64,000 nt of DNA from Bacteroidales bacterium UBA4243 (GTDB lineage Bacteria > Bacteroidota > Bacteroidia > Bacteroidales > F082): positions 3,380 to 67,379 of the forward strand of contig DGXB01000075.1 in assembly GCA_002396205.1 (NCBI GenBank). Direction: 5' to 3'. Shown piece by piece: positions 48,996-58,764 of the stretch. How positions within the stretch are numbered: the first letter of the stretch is position 1; the number at the start of each line of letters is the position of its first letter. A program made the translations under genes and the position numbers. The notes below the pieces were generated by a model, which made no database searches, was not told the DNA's origin, and saw only the letters and a program-made list of their open reading frames with translations.

Positions 48996-49068
48996 TGACC
49001 CGGCTGGGGCTCGAACCCAGGACCCCAACATTAAAAGTGTTGTGCTCTACCTGCTGAGCTACCGAGTC
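48996..49068 (-). tRNA. tRNA-Lys (TTT), prophage attachment gene
   Basis: Complete 73-base cloverleaf: GACTCGG/CCGGGTC acceptor, GCTC/GAGC D-stem, anticodon loop CTTTTAA, T-loop TTCGAGC, discriminator A, no encoded CCA. Its 3' end faces the prophage, so integration preserved the gene. The crossover point should lie in its 3' half; the left att copy is outside the window. Confidence 0.95.
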
Positions 49069-49164
49069 ATCCTCGCTTCCCCCTTTTAAGGGGGTAAGGG
49101 GGATTAAGCGGCTGCAAAAGTACAGCTTTTTTCTTTATCAACGCCGTTTTGCGCCAAATTTTTT

Positions 49165-49782
49165 TCATTCGTCAAGCAAACCTTTGCCCTGACGAATGAT
49201 AACGATTTCATTATCAGTGCAATCCACAACGGTACTTTCTTCGTTGTCGCCAGGGCCACCGTCGATGACGATGTCCACCAAGTCCTTGTAGCGATCATAA
49301 ATCTCCTCAGGATCGGTGAGGTAGGGGTTGATTTCATCCTCCTCGTCGGACAAAGAGGTGGTCATAATCGGGCTTCCAAACTCCCTGACGATATTGGTGA
49401 TGATGGGCTGGTCGGGGATGCGGATGCCGATGGTCTTCTTCTTGCTCTGGAAGATGCGTGGGATGTTGTTGTTGGCTTCGAGGATGAAGGTGAACGCCCC
49501 GGGAAGGTTGCGTTTCATCATCTTGAAGATGTCGTTGTTGATGGGCTTGGTGAACTCACTCAACATGCTAAGGTCGTGGAAGATAAATGAGAAGTTGGCC
49601 TTCTCCTTGCGGATGCCTTTGATCTGGCAGATACGCTCAAAGGTGCGTTGGTTGTTGATGCAGCCGCCAAGACCATAAAGGGTGTCGGTGGGGAAGATGA
49701 TGGTCCCGCCATCGGCTAAGCATTCCAAGATCATCTTGACATAGCGCGGGTTGGGATTCGTCGGGTAGAGTTTGAGTATCAT
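49165..49782 (-). CDS. Sua5/YciO/YrdC-type threonylcarbamoyl-AMP synthase family protein
   Basis: 205 residues, ATG at 49782. GGTIIFPTDTLYGLGG near the N-terminus and PGAFTFILEANNNIP, GIRIPDQP and MTTSLS are family blocks. The short length, without a Sua5 C-terminal domain, fits the YciO/YrdC branch; the activity on tRNA t6A synthesis is likely but the YciO group is less certain. First chromosomal gene beyond the att tRNA. Confidence 0.8.
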   Translation of the reverse strand: MILKLYPTNPNPRYVKMILECLADGGTIIFPTDTLYGLGGCINNQRTFERICQIKGIRKEKANFSFIFHDLSMLSEFTKPINNDIFKMMKRNLPGAFTFILEANNNIPRIFQSKKKTIGIRIPDQPIITNIVREFGSPIMTTSLSDEEDEINPYLTDPEEIYDRYKDLVDIVIDGGPGDNEESTVVDCTDNEIVIIRQGKGLLDE

Positions 49783-49814
49783 ACTTTTACAAAAAAATCG
49801 CGCAAAATTACAAA

Positions 49815-49850
49815 AATCTTGTCGAACATAGGCGAAAATCCGTATTTTTG
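49815..49850 (+). promoter_or_regulatory. Promoter of PurF-like gene
   Basis: TATTTTTG at 49843-49850, TTG at 49819-49821; start expected near 49857, 68 bases before ATG. Confidence 0.7.
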
Positions 49851-49924
49851 CAAACCATCTAAGGGACATTTTCTCTTGGATGGTTTTTTGTTTTTTGGAC
49901 TAACACAAATAAAACGAGACAATT

Positions 49925-51334
49925 ATGGGTGGCTTCTTTGGAACCGTTTCAAAACACGCTTGCGTCAAGGACTTGTTCTATGGCGTTGACTATCACTCTC
50001 ATTTGGGCACCAAACGCGCCGGCATGGTGACCTACGACGGAGAACTCTTTCACCGTTCGATCCACGACATCGAGAATTCGTATTTCCGCACGAAGTTCTG
50101 CGACGAGTTGGGCAAATTCACCGGCAACATCGGCATTGGCGTCATCAGCGACACGGATGCACAACCGATTGTGGTGAACTCGCATCTCGGCAAGTTCGCC
50201 ATCGCTACGGTGGCTAAAATCAACAACTTGGACGAGTTGGTCAGCCATTGTCTCGACAGCCGTCAGCACTTTGCCGAACTGAGTTCGGGTGCCACCAATC
50301 CCACCGAGCTGATGGCGCTGCTCATCACGCAGGGCGAGGATTTCGTCGACGGCATCAAGAATGTATATAATAAGGTGAAAGGCTCCTGCTCGATGATCAT
50401 CCTCACCGAGGACGGCATCATCGCCGCCCGCGACTATTACGGACGCACGCCCATCGTCGTCGGCAAGGGCGATGAGGGGTATGTGGTAGCTTCGGAAAGC
50501 CATAGCTACATCAACCTCGACTACACGACTTGCTACAACGTGGGCCCTGGCGAAATCGTCAAGGTTACGCTCGATGGTGTCCAACAGCTGTTGCCGCCAA
50601 GTCCTAAGAAGCAGATTTGCAGTTTCTTGTGGATCTATTACGGCTATCCTGTTTCCGACTACGAGGGCATCAATGTGGAAGAAGCGCGCTACAACGAAGG
50701 CCGCGAGATGGGCAAGCACGACTATGTCGACATCGACTACGTGTCCGCCATTCCCGATTCTGGCATCGGCATGGCCTTGGGCTATTCCAACGTGCGCAAG
50801 GTGCCGTATCTGCGCGGTGTGGTGAAGTACACGCCCACCTGGTCGCGTAGTTTCATGCCGGTCAACCAAAGCCAGCGAGAGCATGTGGCCAAGATGAAAC
50901 TGATTCCCAATCGAGCCTTGCTCGAAGGCAAGAAAGTGGCCTTCTGTGACGACTCGATCGTGCGTGGCACGCAACTGCGCGACAACGTGAAGATGCTCTA
51001 CGACTTCGGCGCCAAGGAGGTGCATGTGCGCATCAGTTGCCCGCCCTTGCTCTATGGTTGCCCGTTCCTTAATTTCTCGGCTTCGAAGAACATTTTGGAG
51101 CTGATCACGCGCCGATGCGTCGAGGAATTGGAAGGCGACGACAACAAAAACATCGAGAAATACTGCGACCCGACCTCGCCCGAATATGCCAATCTTGTGG
51201 AGATGTTGCGCAAACATGTCGGAGTCGATACATTGAAATTCAATACCTTGGATAGTGTGGTGAATGCCATTGGCCTGCCCAAGTGCGACCTCTGCACGCA
51301 TTGCTTCGACGGGTCGAGTTACGGGCACGAATAA
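49925..51334 (+). CDS. PurF-like amidophosphoribosyltransferase paralogue without catalytic Cys
   Basis: 469 aa with the whole PurF plan: Ntn glutaminase fold, then PRTase with VAFCDDSIVRGT (from residue 338) and a C-terminal Cys cluster (CDLCTHC). The N-terminus reads MGGFFGTVSK, so the Cys that becomes residue 1 in active PurF is Gly. Glutamine hydrolysis should be impossible. It would need ammonia or has another role. Bacteroidales appear to carry such a second PurF-like gene; the conserved PRPP loop argues against simple decay. Confidence 0.75.
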   Translation: MGGFFGTVSKHACVKDLFYGVDYHSHLGTKRAGMVTYDGELFHRSIHDIENSYFRTKFCDELGKFTGNIGIGVISDTDAQPIVVNSHLGKFAIATVAKINNLDELVSHCLDSRQHFAELSSGATNPTELMALLITQGEDFVDGIKNVYNKVKGSCSMIILTEDGIIAARDYYGRTPIVVGKGDEGYVVASESHSYINLDYTTCYNVGPGEIVKVTLDGVQQLLPPSPKKQICSFLWIYYGYPVSDYEGINVEEARYNEGREMGKHDYVDIDYVSAIPDSGIGMALGYSNVRKVPYLRGVVKYTPTWSRSFMPVNQSQREHVAKMKLIPNRALLEGKKVAFCDDSIVRGTQLRDNVKMLYDFGAKEVHVRISCPPLLYGCPFLNFSASKNILELITRRCVEELEGDDNKNIEKYCDPTSPEYANLVEMLRKHVGVDTLKFNTLDSVVNAIGLPKCDLCTHCFDGSSYGHE

Positions 51335-51474
51335 GCTCAACGACAATTCCTTTTGCCGCCAAGACCGCAAACGAGGATAAAGTGTTGATTTATGAGAGAG
51401 CGAGTTAACGATAGGGGAGAAGGGTGTATGGTGTAGCTATGAAGGTAAAACGAAACTAATTTCAAAGGAAAAAC

Positions 51475-51504
51475 GTTGGAATTTGAAAATAATTTGTATT
51501 TTTG
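51475..51504 (+). promoter_or_regulatory. Promoter of HEPN/MNT operon
   Basis: TTG, 18 bases, TATTTTTG (51497-51504); 31 bases before the ATG. Confidence 0.7.
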
Positions 51505-51535
51505 CAAGCGTTATAGTTACATACAACCGCTGAAG

Positions 51536-51972
51536 ATGGTAAACGACAAAGTAGCATATCGGATTGACATTGCCGATTATGATCTCAAAACAGCTGAGGC
51601 CATGTATCGGACTGGACGTTGGCTATATGTCGCGTTTATGTGCCATCAAGTGATTGAAAAGACTTTGAAGGCATATTGGTGTGGCACTCGGGCTGACACT
51701 CCGCCATATACGCACCATCACATGAGGTTGGCAGAAGGTTGTGGACTTTATGACAAAATGAGTGATGGGCAGAAGGACTTCCTCGACCTCGTTACCAACT
51801 ACAACATTGAGGCACGCTACCCAGAGGACAAGGAGGCTTTGGCACGAAATTGACACCACAAATATGTCGACAACTGATAGACGAAACCAAACAATTGATG
51901 CAATGGATAACAGAAAAACTCTCAGCCGCAACGAGGCTCTCGAACTCGTCAGACGCTACAAGCAGGTCATAA
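51536..51972 (+). pseudogene. HEPN-domain toxin gene with frameshift
   Basis: MVNDKVAYRIDIADYDLKTA and FMCHQVIEKTLKAYW show the HEPN fold of HEPN/MNT systems. The frame stops at TGA 51851-51853 (ALARN). In the -1 frame the family C-terminus continues at once (KLTPQICRQLIDETKQLMQW) to TAA 51970-51972. A single-base change near 51843-51850 must have split the gene, unless ribosomes slip there. The restored gene would overlap the antitoxin start by 70 bases. Confidence 0.7.
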
Positions 51973-52220
51973 TGCAGCGTTTCAAAGACGAGCCGAAGGT
52001 TATGATGTTTGGCTCCTACTCAAAGGGTTATGCCAACCCTGACAGCGACATAGACGTGGCTGTCATTGTGCCTACCTACGGTGACCGCAAGTTTGAGATT
52101 TCCGCTTTGCTTTGGCGTGATACGCGAGAGGTGAGTTTCCTTATTGAACCCGTTTTGATGGCCGAAGACCGTTGGTCGCCGCTTTACGATGACGTGATGC
52201 AAACCGGCATTGCCGTTTAA
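51903..52220 (+). CDS. MNT-type nucleotidyltransferase antitoxin
   Basis: 105 aa; minimal nucleotidyltransferase with FGSYSKGYANPDSDIDVAV (Gly37-Ser38, Asp49, Asp51). Partner of the HEPN gene upstream; in known systems the MNT enzyme AMPylates the HEPN toxin. ATG 51903 chosen; ATG 51864 would add 13 residues. Intact, while its partner is frameshifted. Confidence 0.8.
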   Translation: MDNRKTLSRNEALELVRRYKQVIMQRFKDEPKVMMFGSYSKGYANPDSDIDVAVIVPTYGDRKFEISALLWRDTREVSFLIEPVLMAEDRWSPLYDDVMQTGIAV

Positions 52221-52320
52221 ACAATCATATAAAACTAAAGTCTTACAAAAGAAATCCGCCCATGAACAAATAACCCTCCCGAACCTGACATATTTATAGA
52301 AAAGCGTTAGCTTAACAGCT

Positions 52321-52447
52321 TGTTCAAGAGAACTTCGACAACTCTCATGGAATCTACAAGCAAGTAAAGCGGCGCTCACGTGTTTTCTTACACGTGGGCT
52401 TTACTTGTATAGTTGTAGTTTCCGGCAGTCGAAGGCCCTCTTGAACA
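52321..52447. repeat. Large inverted repeat (127 bp)
   Basis: Near-complete fold-back in order: TGTTCAAGAG/CTCTTGAACA, TTCGAC/GTCGAA, GGAA/TTCC, CTACAA/TTGTAG, CAAGTAAAGC/GCTTTACTTG and CACGTGT/ACACGTG with a six-base loop. It lies in the 310-bp gap before the exported-protein genes. It could be a MITE-like insertion or a long terminator. Confidence 0.65.
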
Positions 52448-52531
52448 ACTAAACCAAAAGTAAAGCCTTCGCTGTTTTTATAGCTCAGATAAAACAATGT
52501 GGAAAACACAAATCTATAAATACTTAAACAA

Positions 52532-53200
52532 ATGAAATTAAACACATTACAATTGAGAAGGGCGGCAAACGCCCTCTTGCTTGGCCTGCTGATGGGCGTG
52601 GCCATGCCGAAAATGAACGCACAAACAGCCCATGTGGGCGACATCCTCTGCGAGGGCGACCTCATCGTTAGCCCCGCCAACTACAACGCCGGCACCCACA
52701 CCGCCAAGGCCGTGGTCTTCTATGTGGACAACACGGGGCAGCACGGCTGGGCGATTGCTTTGGAGGATGCGGGGAGCTATGCTTGGGGCAATGGTGAAAC
52801 GCCCTTGCCCAACTACAGCAACAAACGCCAAGCTATTTACGATTTGGACGGCTACGAGAACACTCGTATTGTGCGCGAGCACAGCACCAACCATCCGGCC
52901 TTTTATGCCGTTGACTTCGATAACGGTTGGTATGTGCCGACCATTGGACAGTTGAATTATCTCTATGGCAACTTGGCAGAAGTGAACGTAAGCCTGACTG
53001 CTGTTGGTGGCACTGTTTTCAATACAGGTGACGGATGGGATTGTTGGTCTTCCACCGAATGCAATAGTCATGGTGCTTGGTATATACAATCCTCTGGCGA
53101 GCTGACAACCTATGGTTATTATACCGCTCATGGCTTACCTGTGTATTACGACTACTGTAAACCAAATGGGCATGGTGTCCGTGCCGCCATCAACTTTTAA
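52532..53200 (+). CDS. Exported Lcl/DUF1566-type domain protein (222 aa)
   Basis: Signal peptide (LLLGLLMGVAMPKMNAQ) and one copy of the domain that occurs three times in the next gene: VVFYVDNTGQHGWAIALEDA, NGWYVPTIGQLNYLY and CWSSTE, with GHGVRAAINF at the end. It lacks the sorting domain of its neighbour. Secreted or periplasmic; ligand unknown. Confidence 0.7.
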   Translation: MKLNTLQLRRAANALLLGLLMGVAMPKMNAQTAHVGDILCEGDLIVSPANYNAGTHTAKAVVFYVDNTGQHGWAIALEDAGSYAWGNGETPLPNYSNKRQAIYDLDGYENTRIVREHSTNHPAFYAVDFDNGWYVPTIGQLNYLYGNLAEVNVSLTAVGGTVFNTGDGWDCWSSTECNSHGAWYIQSSGELTTYGYYTAHGLPVYYDYCKPNGHGVRAAINF

Positions 53201-53217
53201 TCTTAAAGCGAAGATCT

Positions 53218-56200
53218 ATGAAATTGCGAAGAGAGAGCAAGTTACGGTTTTTGTGGCTGATGCTGTTGGTTTCGGTCACGGTGTTATGGGGCGGGGCGGT
53301 TCAAGCCGCCTGGCTCGACAATGTGCCAGTTACCGTAGTGCAGCCCAATGGAGACACCCTTCACATATTCGCTACGGGTGATGAGTTTTACCATTACATG
53401 CACGATGCCGACGGCTATACTATTGTACAGCACCCCGAAACGGGTTATTATGTGTATGCCGACAAGGTGGAAGGCAAATTGGTTGCGACCCAGTTGGTGG
53501 TGGGCAGGACAAATCCCACAAGAGCCATCAGGCAGCCTCGGCTAACCATCTCAAACGAGGAATATAGACAAAGGAGGCTTGAAATCGAAGGCCCCAATCC
53601 CTACAAGGTGTCGTCCGACCGAAGCCCTAATAGGAACCGAGGCGAAATCAACCATATCGTCATCTTTATTTCCTTTGCCGACGACCCTGTAATCACGGAA
53701 AAGACTTTCAGCGAGGTAGACTATATGTTCAACTCGACGGATCCAGGGGCGCGGTCGGTATACAACTACTTCAAAACGGCTTCCTACAATCAAACGCATA
53801 TTATATCGTCGTATTATCCAAGCCCAAATAACAATCAAATACGGTGCTATTTGGATTCGCATGAAAGAAATTATTATGTGCCTTATAGTATAGATAACAC
53901 CGATGGCTATCTTGATGACAACGAAAGAAGGCAAAGGGAAATCCATTTATTGGAAAATGCCATCAATTATGTCAATGATAATTATCCGATTCCAGAGTCT
54001 TTGAACCTTGATTATAATAATGATAATTGTGTAGATGTCATTTCATTTGCAATTAATACTGGAATAGACCCTAATAGTTGGGGCTATTTGCTATGGCCTC
54101 ATAAATGGGAATTTGACGAAGATACAGAGGTCAGGATTAATGGTAAAAGGCCGTACTTATACACTTTTGAGCTTTTGAAGTCCGATAGGTTTTATTTGAA
54201 TACTTTTTGTCATGAACTGATCCATGTGTTTGGTGCTCCTGATTTCTATCATGCTGATAATAGTGCCGACAACCCTGATCCATTGGGCAGATGGGATATT
54301 ATGTGTGTTAGTGCAAATTCAGGTTTTACTGGCCAAGAAATCAGCAACACCAGTGCCTATGTCAAATGGAAATATCTCAATTGGATTGATGATATTCCTA
54401 CGATTACCGAACCGGGCGAATATACATTGTATTCGTTAGGAAACCATAAAACTCAGAATGCATACAGAATTCCCTCAACCGATCCTAATCAGTATTATAT
54501 AATGGAATATCGACATCAAAACGAACCGTTCGATGAAAACATATATGGCACAGGATTAGTAATCTATAGGGTCAACGAGACACCGAAGAATTATGGTGGT
54601 AATATTGGCGCATATCCAGCTCAAGGTCTGTATGATGAGTTGTATGTGTTTAGGCCAGGGGGATCCATAACAAATATAGGTCGACTGAATGAATCGTTCT
54701 ATGGTTTGGAATCTGGTAGGGTTTCGTTTAATCGGAATACAGACCCCTCCCCATGTCTTTCTGATGGAACTGCTGATAATGTCATTTCTATTTTCGACAT
54801 ACAAGAAAGTGGTAGTTCTGTTTCCTTTACTTACGGTTACAAGGTTGAAACATCTGTTAATGGAGAACTATATGGAACTGTGGCAGGTGGTGGATTGTAT
54901 GCCTATAATTCATCATGCACCGTAACGGCCACGCCAAACTTGGGTTTCGCTTTCACGGGTTGGTACAACAACGCGCTTGGCTCAATTCTGTATTCGCGCC
55001 AACCCGAATACACTTTCACCGTCACGCAAGACAGAACCTTGGTGGCGCATTTTGTCCCAAGGAGCTACACCATCACAGCCGTGGCTTCATCATCGGCGGG
55101 AGGCAGTGTCAGCGGCGGCGGCACCTACCCCGCCGAGAGTGTTGTGACGGTTTCGGCTCATGCCAATCCAGGCTATCGTTTTAATGGTTGGATGGAAAAC
55201 GGCGAAATTGTTGCTACCGCTAACTATTATACGTTCTATGCCAGAGCCAACCGCAATCTCACCGCCACTTTCGTCAGCACTAACTATGCCATAGGCAGCC
55301 TCGTCACCAACCCCGATGGCAGTCGGGGCGTGGTGTTCCATCTCAACCAGGATGGCACCGAAGGACTAATGGTGGCCTTAGAAGACGCTTCTGAGGGCTG
55401 CGCTTGGGGACCAGCTACCGACATCGTCAACTTGAAGAGCGTGCCATTCAACGACATCACGGCGTTGAACGACCTTTCTGGCTATCTTAACACAGGTATC
55501 ATACGCGCTGCGCAAGGCATCGACAACGGATATGCCGCTTCGACGGTGGATTATGCCAACGGATGGTATCTTCCTTCGGCGGGCGAGCTGCGTAAGCTTT
55601 ATGCCGCATTGCCTTTTGTCGAAAGTGCCATCACTGCGGCGGGAGGCACCACACTGGCTGAAGGAAACTACTGGAGCAGCACGGAGTATTCGGCATCGGA
55701 TGCCCTCGTTCCCTCTTTCGCCATGAGCAATGCGGGCAAAACCTCGTCGTGTCGCGTCAGGGCCATTCGCCAATTTGTGGCAGCGGGGAGCAATGTCGTC
55801 CTTGTCTCGTCCAACAACAACAGCTTAGGTACGGCTATGGTTTCGGGCAACGGCACTTTTGCACTTGGCCAAACGGTTACCGTCACGGCCATGCCCGAAA
55901 ACGGATGCGCTTTTGAGTATTGGAGCGAGAATGGTGTGGCGGTTTCCTTTGATGCTGTGTATCAGTTCGGTTTCACGCAAACACGCTCGCTAAAGGCTGT
56001 TTTCTCCGTGAAGGGCAGTGTGGGCAGCATCGTTTGCAATGCCGACGGCTCTAAGGGCGTGGTGTTTTGGCTTAGTCCCGATGGCGACGAAGGCCTGATG
56101 GTGGCTTTGGAAGATGCCTCTGAGGGCTGCGTTTGGGGACCAACGGGAAAGGTATATAGTTTGGTCAACTGCCCCTTCAATGACTTGATGGCTCTAAAAG

Positions 56201-58752
56201 ACAATTCGGGCGCACGAAACACCCGTGCCGTCCGCAACTATCAAGGCATTGAAAATGAATACGCTGCAACGTTAGTCGATTTTGCCAATGGCTGGTATTT
56301 GCCATCGGCGGGTGAGCTGCGTAAGCTGTATGCTGCTCTGCCAATGATTGAAGAACCTTTGGCCATTGCTGGAGGAAGCACGCTTACTGAAGACAACTAC
56401 TGGAGCAGTACGGAATATTCCGCCTCCGACGCTTTGGCTCCTTCATTTGGCATGAATAACATCAACAAAGGCGGCACAAGTCGGGTGCGAGCCATCAGAG
56501 GTTTTGCCACTGCTGGTCCGAATTGTGTCACTGCCAAACCCAACAATGCGAGCTTTGGCACGACTTCAGTCTCAGGCTCGGGTGAGTTTTCATCGGGTCA
56601 GTCTGTGACGGTAACGGCTTATCCTGAAGCGGGTTGCGTTTTCGACTCGTGGAGCGAGGCGGGAATGACGGTTTCCTACAACCCGACCTATCAGTTCACC
56701 TTCACGCGCAGTCGTGCCTTGACCGCCAATTTCGTCAGCCCCGGTAGCGTGGGGAGCACGATTGTCAATGCCGATGGCAGCATGGGTGTGGTGTTCTATA
56801 CCGACCCGTCGGGAGTGGGCGGTTGGCAGGTTGCCCTCACTGACGATTCCGACGGATGTGCTTGGGGCAACACGGGAGAAGATGTGTTGGCCATGGAAAA
56901 CCTCAATCCGGACCCCGTTTTCGACCTCCTGTCTGATTTGGATGGCAGGCGAAACAGCCGAGTGATGCGCGGCTGGTTTGTCGGCCATGATGAATATGCT
57001 GCCAACCAAGTGGACTACAACCGCCAGTGGTTTTTGCCCACGGCGGGACAGATGCGCAAGCTCTATGCTGCCTTGCCGATGATAGAGACCGCCATCATCA
57101 ACGCTGGTGGCACATTGCTTACCGATGATGCCTATTGGAGCAGTACGGAACGCTCTGCGAATGAGGCTTGGACGCCGAGTTTCGCCTTGGGCTCGTCAAA
57201 CAAGGGCGAAAACCGCCGCGTCCGCGCCGTTCGTCATTTCTATGTGGCAGATGTGCAGAATGCGCATATCTTCGTTGGCACTAACGGCACGCTTTGGAGC
57301 GACCCGAGCAACTGGATCAATCCCTCGCGTAACTTGTTGAGCAACAACGACGACGTAATCGTGACGACACAATGTGTTGTGGATGAGGATGCAACAGTGA
57401 GTTCGCTGACAATGACTTATGGAAGTTCGATCAGTGTGAATGATGGCAAGACATTGGCTGCAACGGAAAGCATTTCGAACACCTACGACACGCGCATCAA
57501 CCTTGGCCTCGGCTCGCAACTCGTCAACCCAACGGAAGGCACCTATTTCTCCATGAACAAGGAAATCATTGGCTATGGCAACAGCGAGGACGGCGGTTGG
57601 TACACCATTGCCACGCCACTGAAAGACGGCATGGCGCTCAGCCAGTTGACCACGGGTAGCTATGATTTATATGTTTATCATGAGCCTATGCATTATTGGC
57701 TGAACCAAAAGAACAGCGACAACGGCATCACCATGCTTGAGAATGGAATCGGTTATTTGTATGCCTCGCAAAACACCCGCACGTTGACTTTCGACGGACA
57801 GGCCAAAGCCTCCAATGCCGAAATCAGCACGGTTGTAACCAACTCAGCCTCGGCTGGGCGGCTGCGTGGATTCAACCTGATAGGCAATCCGTTTACGAAC
57901 AATGTGGCTATCAATGGCTTGAAGCTGAATGGCACCACATTGTCGGCATATTACAAAGTCAGCAACGGCAACGCTTTGATGGCCTACACCGATGCCGACG
58001 ACGAACCGATTCGTCCGGCTGAAGGATTCTTCGTGCAGTGTCAGGAGGGCAATGTCAGCTTCAATGCCGCCACGAGAGACGTGGCAAGCAATGGCTATGT
58101 GCGCCTCGTGCTCACCGAAAACGGTAAGATGCTCGACCGAGCTTATTTGAAGGTCACCGAAGGCGGAGGCTTGCCCAAACTACGGATGAACGAAGGTGCG
58201 TCGGAGTTGTATTTCCGTCAGGAAGACATAGACTTTGCCGTGGCTGAACGCAGGGAAGACGTGATGGAATATCCGCTGTATTTCAAGGCTTTGTATAATG
58301 GGAGCTACACGATTGCCGCCGACCTTTTGAACACCGACTGTGATTATCTGCACCTTATAGATAACCTTACGGGTGCGGATGTGAATCTGCTCACTTCCCA
58401 AAGCACAGAAGATTGCGGAACAGAGTCCGCAATGACGGCTGGGGGAATGAGCTACACTTTCACTGCCAAGACCACTGATTATGCCTCGCGGTTCCGCCTC
58501 GTGTTTTCTGGTTCCGCCGAAGGCCCATCTGCTGATGGCCAGCCCATTGCCTATTATGCCGATGGCGAAATCCGTTTGTTGGCGGATGCACGCGGTGCGT
58601 CCCTACAGGTGATGGATATGTTGGGGCGTGTGGTGCGCGTTTTCACAGACGTTGCACGCAACATTTCTACCACGGGAATGCCCGCTGGCGTGTATGTGTT
58701 GCGCCTCATCGACGGTGACAACGTCAAGACACAAAAAGTAATCGTCAACTAA
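53218..58752 (+). CDS. Giant secreted M6-family metalloprotease with T9SS sorting domain
   Basis: 1844 aa. Signal peptide; M6/InhA-like peptidase with propeptide (HYMHDADGYTIVQ) and zinc site HELIHVFGAPD (residues 332-342). Then two or more InlB B-type repeats (AFTGWYNN, YRFNGWMENG, AFEYWSENGVAV). Three Lcl/DUF1566 modules share WYLPSAGELRKLYAALP and YWSSTEYSASDAL. A beta region follows, and a C-terminal type IX sorting domain (MLGRVVRVFTDVA, then GMPAGVYVLRL, VKTQKVIVN). Exported to the surface via PorSS and probably degrades host or dietary protein. Confidence 0.85.
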   Translation: MKLRRESKLRFLWLMLLVSVTVLWGGAVQAAWLDNVPVTVVQPNGDTLHIFATGDEFYHYMHDADGYTIVQHPETGYYVYADKVEGKLVATQLVVGRTNPTRAIRQPRLTISNEEYRQRRLEIEGPNPYKVSSDRSPNRNRGEINHIVIFISFADDPVITEKTFSEVDYMFNSTDPGARSVYNYFKTASYNQTHIISSYYPSPNNNQIRCYLDSHERNYYVPYSIDNTDGYLDDNERRQREIHLLENAINYVNDNYPIPESLNLDYNNDNCVDVISFAINTGIDPNSWGYLLWPHKWEFDEDTEVRINGKRPYLYTFELLKSDRFYLNTFCHELIHVFGAPDFYHADNSADNPDPLGRWDIMCVSANSGFTGQEISNTSAYVKWKYLNWIDDIPTITEPGEYTLYSLGNHKTQNAYRIPSTDPNQYYIMEYRHQNEPFDENIYGTGLVIYRVNETPKNYGGNIGAYPAQGLYDELYVFRPGGSITNIGRLNESFYGLESGRVSFNRNTDPSPCLSDGTADNVISIFDIQESGSSVSFTYGYKVETSVNGELYGTVAGGGLYAYNSSCTVTATPNLGFAFTGWYNNALGSILYSRQPEYTFTVTQDRTLVAHFVPRSYTITAVASSSAGGSVSGGGTYPAESVVTVSAHANPGYRFNGWMENGEIVATANYYTFYARANRNLTATFVSTNYAIGSLVTNPDGSRGVVFHLNQDGTEGLMVALEDASEGCAWGPATDIVNLKSVPFNDITALNDLSGYLNTGIIRAAQGIDNGYAASTVDYANGWYLPSAGELRKLYAALPFVESAITAAGGTTLAEGNYWSSTEYSASDALVPSFAMSNAGKTSSCRVRAIRQFVAAGSNVVLVSSNNNSLGTAMVSGNGTFALGQTVTVTAMPENGCAFEYWSENGVAVSFDAVYQFGFTQTRSLKAVFSVKGSVGSIVCNADGSKGVVFWLSPDGDEGLMVALEDASEGCVWGPTGKVYSLVNCPFNDLMALKDNSGARNTRAVRNYQGIENEYAATLVDFANGWYLPSAGELRKLYAALPMIEEPLAIAGGSTLTEDNYWSSTEYSASDALAPSFGMNNINKGGTSRVRAIRGFATAGPNCVTAKPNNASFGTTSVSGSGEFSSGQSVTVTAYPEAGCVFDSWSEAGMTVSYNPTYQFTFTRSRALTANFVSPGSVGSTIVNADGSMGVVFYTDPSGVGGWQVALTDDSDGCAWGNTGEDVLAMENLNPDPVFDLLSDLDGRRNSRVMRGWFVGHDEYAANQVDYNRQWFLPTAGQMRKLYAALPMIETAIINAGGTLLTDDAYWSSTERSANEAWTPSFALGSSNKGENRRVRAVRHFYVADVQNAHIFVGTNGTLWSDPSNWINPSRNLLSNNDDVIVTTQCVVDEDATVSSLTMTYGSSISVNDGKTLAATESISNTYDTRINLGLGSQLVNPTEGTYFSMNKEIIGYGNSEDGGWYTIATPLKDGMALSQLTTGSYDLYVYHEPMHYWLNQKNSDNGITMLENGIGYLYASQNTRTLTFDGQAKASNAEISTVVTNSASAGRLRGFNLIGNPFTNNVAINGLKLNGTTLSAYYKVSNGNALMAYTDADDEPIRPAEGFFVQCQEGNVSFNAATRDVASNGYVRLVLTENGKMLDRAYLKVTEGGGLPKLRMNEGASELYFRQEDIDFAVAERREDVMEYPLYFKALYNGSYTIAADLLNTDCDYLHLIDNLTGADVNLLTSQSTEDCGTESAMTAGGMSYTFTAKTTDYASRFRLVFSGSAEGPSADGQPIAYYADGEIRLLADARGASLQVMDMLGRVVRVFTDVARNISTTGMPAGVYVLRLIDGDNVKTQKVIVN

Positions 58753-58764
58753 AACTGAGACACG

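Noticed and set aside
49079..49110. CCCCCTTTTAAGGGGG palindrome beside tRNA-Lys as the att site
   Set aside because: It lies on the chromosomal, 5' side of the tRNA; the prophage abuts the 3' side. Probably a simple hairpin repeat.
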